Shown piece by piece: positions 60,463 to 64,000 of a stretch of DNA of 64,000 nt (position 1 is the first letter of the stretch; every line of letters starts with the position of its first letter). Location: NCBI GenBank assembly GCA_002286715.1, contig NSJX01000031.1, positions 36,266 to 100,265 of the forward strand, read 5' to 3'. The translations under genes and the position numbers were made by a program. This DNA is from Dentipellis sp. KUC8613 (taxonomy: Eukaryota; Basidiomycota; Agaricomycetes; Russulales; Hericiaceae). The notes below the pieces were generated by a model. The model made no database searches and was not told the DNA's origin. It worked only from the letters and a program-made list of their open reading frames with translations.

Positions 60463-63041
60463 ATGGCAACGCTCACTATGGCCCCCGCACCCGAAAGGCA
60501 GAGCCTTGCATCTTCCTCTGCGTCCTTCCAAACCACACAAATCCCCCCCTTCCACAGACCCTCCGAGTCCGCCAGTCGCGAGTATTCGCGAGACAGCGCC
60601 ATCAACCCTATCCACCGAATCTCTCAGTCCGCGCCTGGCGGCAGCAACCTTTCGGCCCAGGAGGTCCACATCATCAAAGTCACCGACAACAAGGTCGAGA
60701 TGCAGGCCGGCACCCCGCCCCAGTCGTTTATGCACAAACTCGGTGACCCCGTCATGCGTGTCGTCGGCGGCCATGACCGCATCCAAAACCTCTCTGAAGG
60801 CGGTTTGTCCAGTGTAGGTCCACCGCCGCCCTCGCCCCCAGCGAGCGTAGAGCAGTTGACTCCAGCTGAGCCGGGTACGTTTCTTGCCAACTCTCCGCCA
60901 TTTTCTCTCATTTTTTCCGCAGTCTTCATCAGCTCTCCCATCAAGTACTCCAAATCCGAGCCGCCAGCGGTCACCTTCGATTCCTCCGTCAAAGACCACC
61001 GTGCACCGCCCGTCTCATTCTCCTCCTCTCACGGCCCCATCTTCTCCGCGGGGCCGTCATCCATCGCCCGCTCCTCCACCGATACGAAGCTTACCACCCG
61101 CTCCTCCGGCACGCGCTCCCACTCCCAGCCGTTCCCTACCGACGACACCGACTTTTCGACCCTCGACGACGGCTCGTCCATCTCCCAGTCGCTCCCGTCA
61201 CGCGGGAACCACCTGCACCAGTCCGCCGACGGCTACCTCCAGCCGCCGACGCACTCACGGCCCTCGCGACGGAACACCACGGGATCTGCAGGTGGCCATC
61301 CGCCCAAGCCGCGCCCTCCCGTGCGCGGGCAGAGCGCGCTCGGGCTCCCCTTCGACGACAGCGATGTCGCCGGCGAACTCGCATCCGACATCGAGCAGCA
61401 GGCGGAGCAGATCCGGCGTGAGCGCCTCAGCAAGCGCGCCAAGGCCCAGCAGGAGGCGGAGGCCGCGCTCACGCGCCCGCCCGCGCAGGAGGACAACAGC
61501 CCGCTGGTCGGCAACCTCATCGGCGAGAACCATGTCAACTATGTGCTCATGTACAACATGCTCACGGGCATCCGGATCGCGGTACGTCGCCTCATCCTCC
61601 GCGCTCCACGGTTTTGTGCTCATCCGCGGTCCTGCAGGTGTCTCGGTGTCAGGCAAAGATCAGGCGGGAGCTCACGGACGAGGACTTCACGGCACGTCAC
61701 AAATATTCCTTTGACATGTACGTCTCGCCCCGCATTGTCGCGCGCAGGGACACGAGCTGATGCACGCGACGCGTTACGACAGCATCGGTAACGAGCTGAC
61801 GCCCTCCGCCAAGTACGACTTCAAGTTCAAGGACTACGCGCCGTTCGTCTTCCGCGAGCTGCGCGAGGACTCGTTCCACCTTGACCCCGCAGACTACCTC
61901 CTCTCGCTCACGGCCAAGTACATCCTGTCCGAGCTCGGCTCGCCCGGCAAGTCGGGCTCGTTCTTCTACTTTTCGCGCGACTACCGGTTCATCATCAAGA
62001 CGATCCATCACTCGGAACATAAGTATCTGCGTTCAATCTTGAAGGACTATTACCGGCATGTCAAGGAGAACCCGCACACGTTGCTCTCACGTTTCTACGG
62101 TCTCCATCGGGTCAAGTTGCCTCACGGTCGCAAGATCCACTTTGTTATCATGAACAACCTGTTCCCCGCACACAAGGATATTCATGAAACATACGATCTG
62201 AAGGGCAGCACCGTTGGACGATTGTACCCCGAGGAGAAGGCACAGCAGAATCCCCGCGCGGTGCTCAAGGACCTGAACTGGATCAACCGGAACAAGAGCC
62301 TCGAGCTCGGTCCTGAAAAACGCGCACTCCTCACCGAGCAGCTCCGGCGGGACTCTGAGTTCCTGAAGAAGCTGTGGGTGATGGATTACAGTCTGCTTGT
62401 CGGCATCCACAACATGCAGCGCGGGAACCGGGACAACGTGCGGCGAAACACGCTCAAGGTGTTCTCGGTGCGTAATGTCGCTGTTATGTCGGCCGGCCTG
62501 TCTGCCTGCTGGCCTGTTCGTCTATTTTTGTCTCGTGCTGACTGGGTATATGCGCGCAGCCCTCCGTACCTCCCATCCGTCGGAAGCCCGCAAAGATGCG
62601 TGGGTCCTCGCCCGAGGCAATGGCAATGCGTCGTGCGATGCGCGAGTCGGATCCGAAGCGGCTCGGGCTGGATACACTACAGCTTCCGGAAGAGGACACG
62701 GGCGACCGGCAGCACTTCATATTCTACCAGGATGAAGGCGGTCTGCAGGCAACGGATGAGCAGAACGAGTCGATGGACACGATCTACTACCTTGGCGTCA
62801 TCGATATCCTGACACCGTACAGCACATTTAAGAAGCTGGAGCACTTTTGGAAGGGTCTGTCCGCGGATCGGGTACGTCATCGTGCACTTGACTTTCTGTG
62901 GGGGCGAGTTCTCACATCGGGGATCCTTTACAGCACAAAATCAGTCCTGTGCCACCGACGGAGTATGCAGACCGCTTCTTCTCATTTATGAAGTCCATTA
63001 TGCGTGGTGGGGGCGGAGGCGCACGGTTCAAGAGCGAATAA
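60463..63041 (+). CDS. MSS4: Phosphatidylinositol 4-phosphate 5-kinase (Mss4)
   Basis: Makes PI(4,5)P2 at the plasma membrane. Start [20 protein letters not shown] at 60463. A long Ser/Pro-rich N-terminal region has [16 protein letters not shown] and [15 protein letters not shown]. The helix [15 protein letters not shown] leads into the kinase: [77 protein letters not shown] (ATP-site lysine in FIIKT), [20 protein letters not shown] followed by [43 protein letters not shown] and the C-terminal [15 protein letters not shown]. Six or so exons; it stops at 63041 after ARFKSE. All kinase signature blocks are intact. Confidence 0.94.
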
Positions 63042-63610
63042 GCTATGTTCCACCTATTCCGTACTTCTCCTGCTCCTTGCTACCTTCTGTGCTTCTCACT
63101 CTCGACAGCGGACGATATTTACAGCGGACTTATGTTATGTATGTGCATATTCTACTACTCACTTATTCTACCATCTAGTATACCCGCACCGCATCTATTT
63201 GTGTTTCCCTTTTCCTCAATCCAGGATAGTTTTCAACCATCCGCATCACACTCCTTATCCACCTCAAACCCGTTGGCCCCTCTTCCTCCTTCCCCCCAAC
63301 GTGTCCATAATTGCCCCTTGCCCCTTGTCCCTTGTCCTTGCCCGCAGCGATCTGCTCGCCTGCGTCCCACTCTCGTTTTTCTCCGCATCACTTCCGGAAT
63401 GTGCACATTGCTTCGCTTTCGTCTTCTCGCTTTCGTCTTCGTCTCGCTTCGTCTTCCCTGTCTCACCCCATCATCCGTGTTCGCTGTGTTCGCTGGCATA
63501 GTAGTGCATCGTCCGATCCAATTATCCAAAGGGCTGTAAGTAGAAAGAATGGTACATGCATTGATACATGATACATAGACCCAAACCAGAAACAAAGCGG
63601 GCATAGCGGT

Positions 63611-63646
<36 letters not shown>

Positions 63647-63678
63647 GACATGAAAATGGTATACAACAAGCCAAGAAA
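63042..63678. other. MSS4 3' flank with microsatellite
   Basis: About 640 bp, pyrimidine-rich, with no gene. Contains the CAA repeat listed separately. Confidence 0.5.
63612..63645. repeat. (CAA)n microsatellite, about 11 units
   Basis: Uninterrupted CAA run in the convergent 3' region between MSS4 and the edge gene; non-coding here. Confidence 0.9.
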
Positions 63679-64000
63679 TCACTCGGAGTCTTCCTCGACC
63701 TGCACCTTCTTCCGCGCGGCTAGCAAATGGCAATCAGCATTCTACACGTAAGGCAGAGGGTGAGTGTGCTTCTTTCTCACTTCGTCTCGTCGCGCGTTTC
63801 TTGGCAGCGGCCTTCTTGCCCTCGACACGCTTCTCGAAGGCTTGGTCTTCCTCGCCTTGCCGTTTGTGTTCCTCCAGAATCTGTAATGGAAGGTACGTCA
63901 ATCGCTGTCCTGACAACCGACACAAGGTCACACACGTTTTCAAACTCGTTGAGCTCCGAATCCGGCTTGTTCTGCGACTTATTCGAGCGGGCCTGTCAAG
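63679..64000 (-). CDS. Last exons of an unidentified basic protein, 5' part beyond window
   Basis: Three exons join in frame: ARSNKSQNKPDSELNEFEN, then ILEEHKRQGEEDQAFEKRVE followed by GKKAAAKKRATRR, then (joined through a 42-bp intron) NADCHLLAARKKVQVEEDSE and stop at 63679-63681. The acceptor CTTGACAG before ARSNKS sits at the window edge. Charged, helical and lysine-rich; it looks like the C-terminal coiled-coil tail of a nuclear or nucleolar protein. Too little is present to name the family. Confidence 0.55.

Overview
This window is nuclear DNA of a filamentous basidiomycete, most likely an Agaricomycete. Almost every gene I could follow is cut by short introns of about 45-65 bp with GT..AG ends. 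The families present fit that group: a Goodbye-type NLR, a fungal F-box protein, paired 'VDDTD' single-pass membrane proteins, an MUP1-type permease and a fungal perilipin. Gene models were built by hand-splicing, so exon edges are inferences unless exact positions are given.

Left arm (1-10.0 kb, accessory). An NLR (Goodbye-NACHT-ankyrin, minus strand) runs off the left edge and is AT-rich except for its first exons. About 4 kb follow with no recognisable gene, then a decayed F-box copy and an intact F-box gene. 10.0-11.8 kb is unresolved; 11.8-11.9 kb holds a small 28-bp tandem repeat.

Middle (12-45 kb). Minus strand: cystathionine gamma-synthase, the CBS-domain regulator Sds23/Moc1, and a CNH-only protein that looks like the N-terminal half of the CORVET subunit Vps3. 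Plus strand: a methionine-permease-like transporter, then a second protein that looks like the missing C-terminal half of Vps3, then perilipin and a Gyp8/TBC1D20-type Rab GAP. Next come two tandem single-pass membrane proteins (minus), a truncated tRNA-Leu-like sequence, another single-pass membrane protein and SEC23 (minus). A 193-bp fold-back element with perfect terminal inverted repeats lies upstream of SEC23. An NmrA-like protein (plus), a gene-poor 2 kb and a small acidic/proline-rich protein (plus) follow.

Right arm (46-64 kb, core housekeeping). NMD3, a multi-pass membrane protein of unknown role and separase (all plus), RPB10 (minus), the PI4P 5-kinase Mss4 (plus), and the last exons of an unidentified gene (minus) cut by the right edge.

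The two observations most worth attention are the apparent fission of VPS3 into two genes on opposite strands with a permease between them, best explained by one inversion, and an identical 13-bp double-GATA word (GATAAGATAAGAT) upstream of three genes: cystathionine gamma-synthase, the permease and NMD3. I found no CRISPR array, rRNA or intact transposon.
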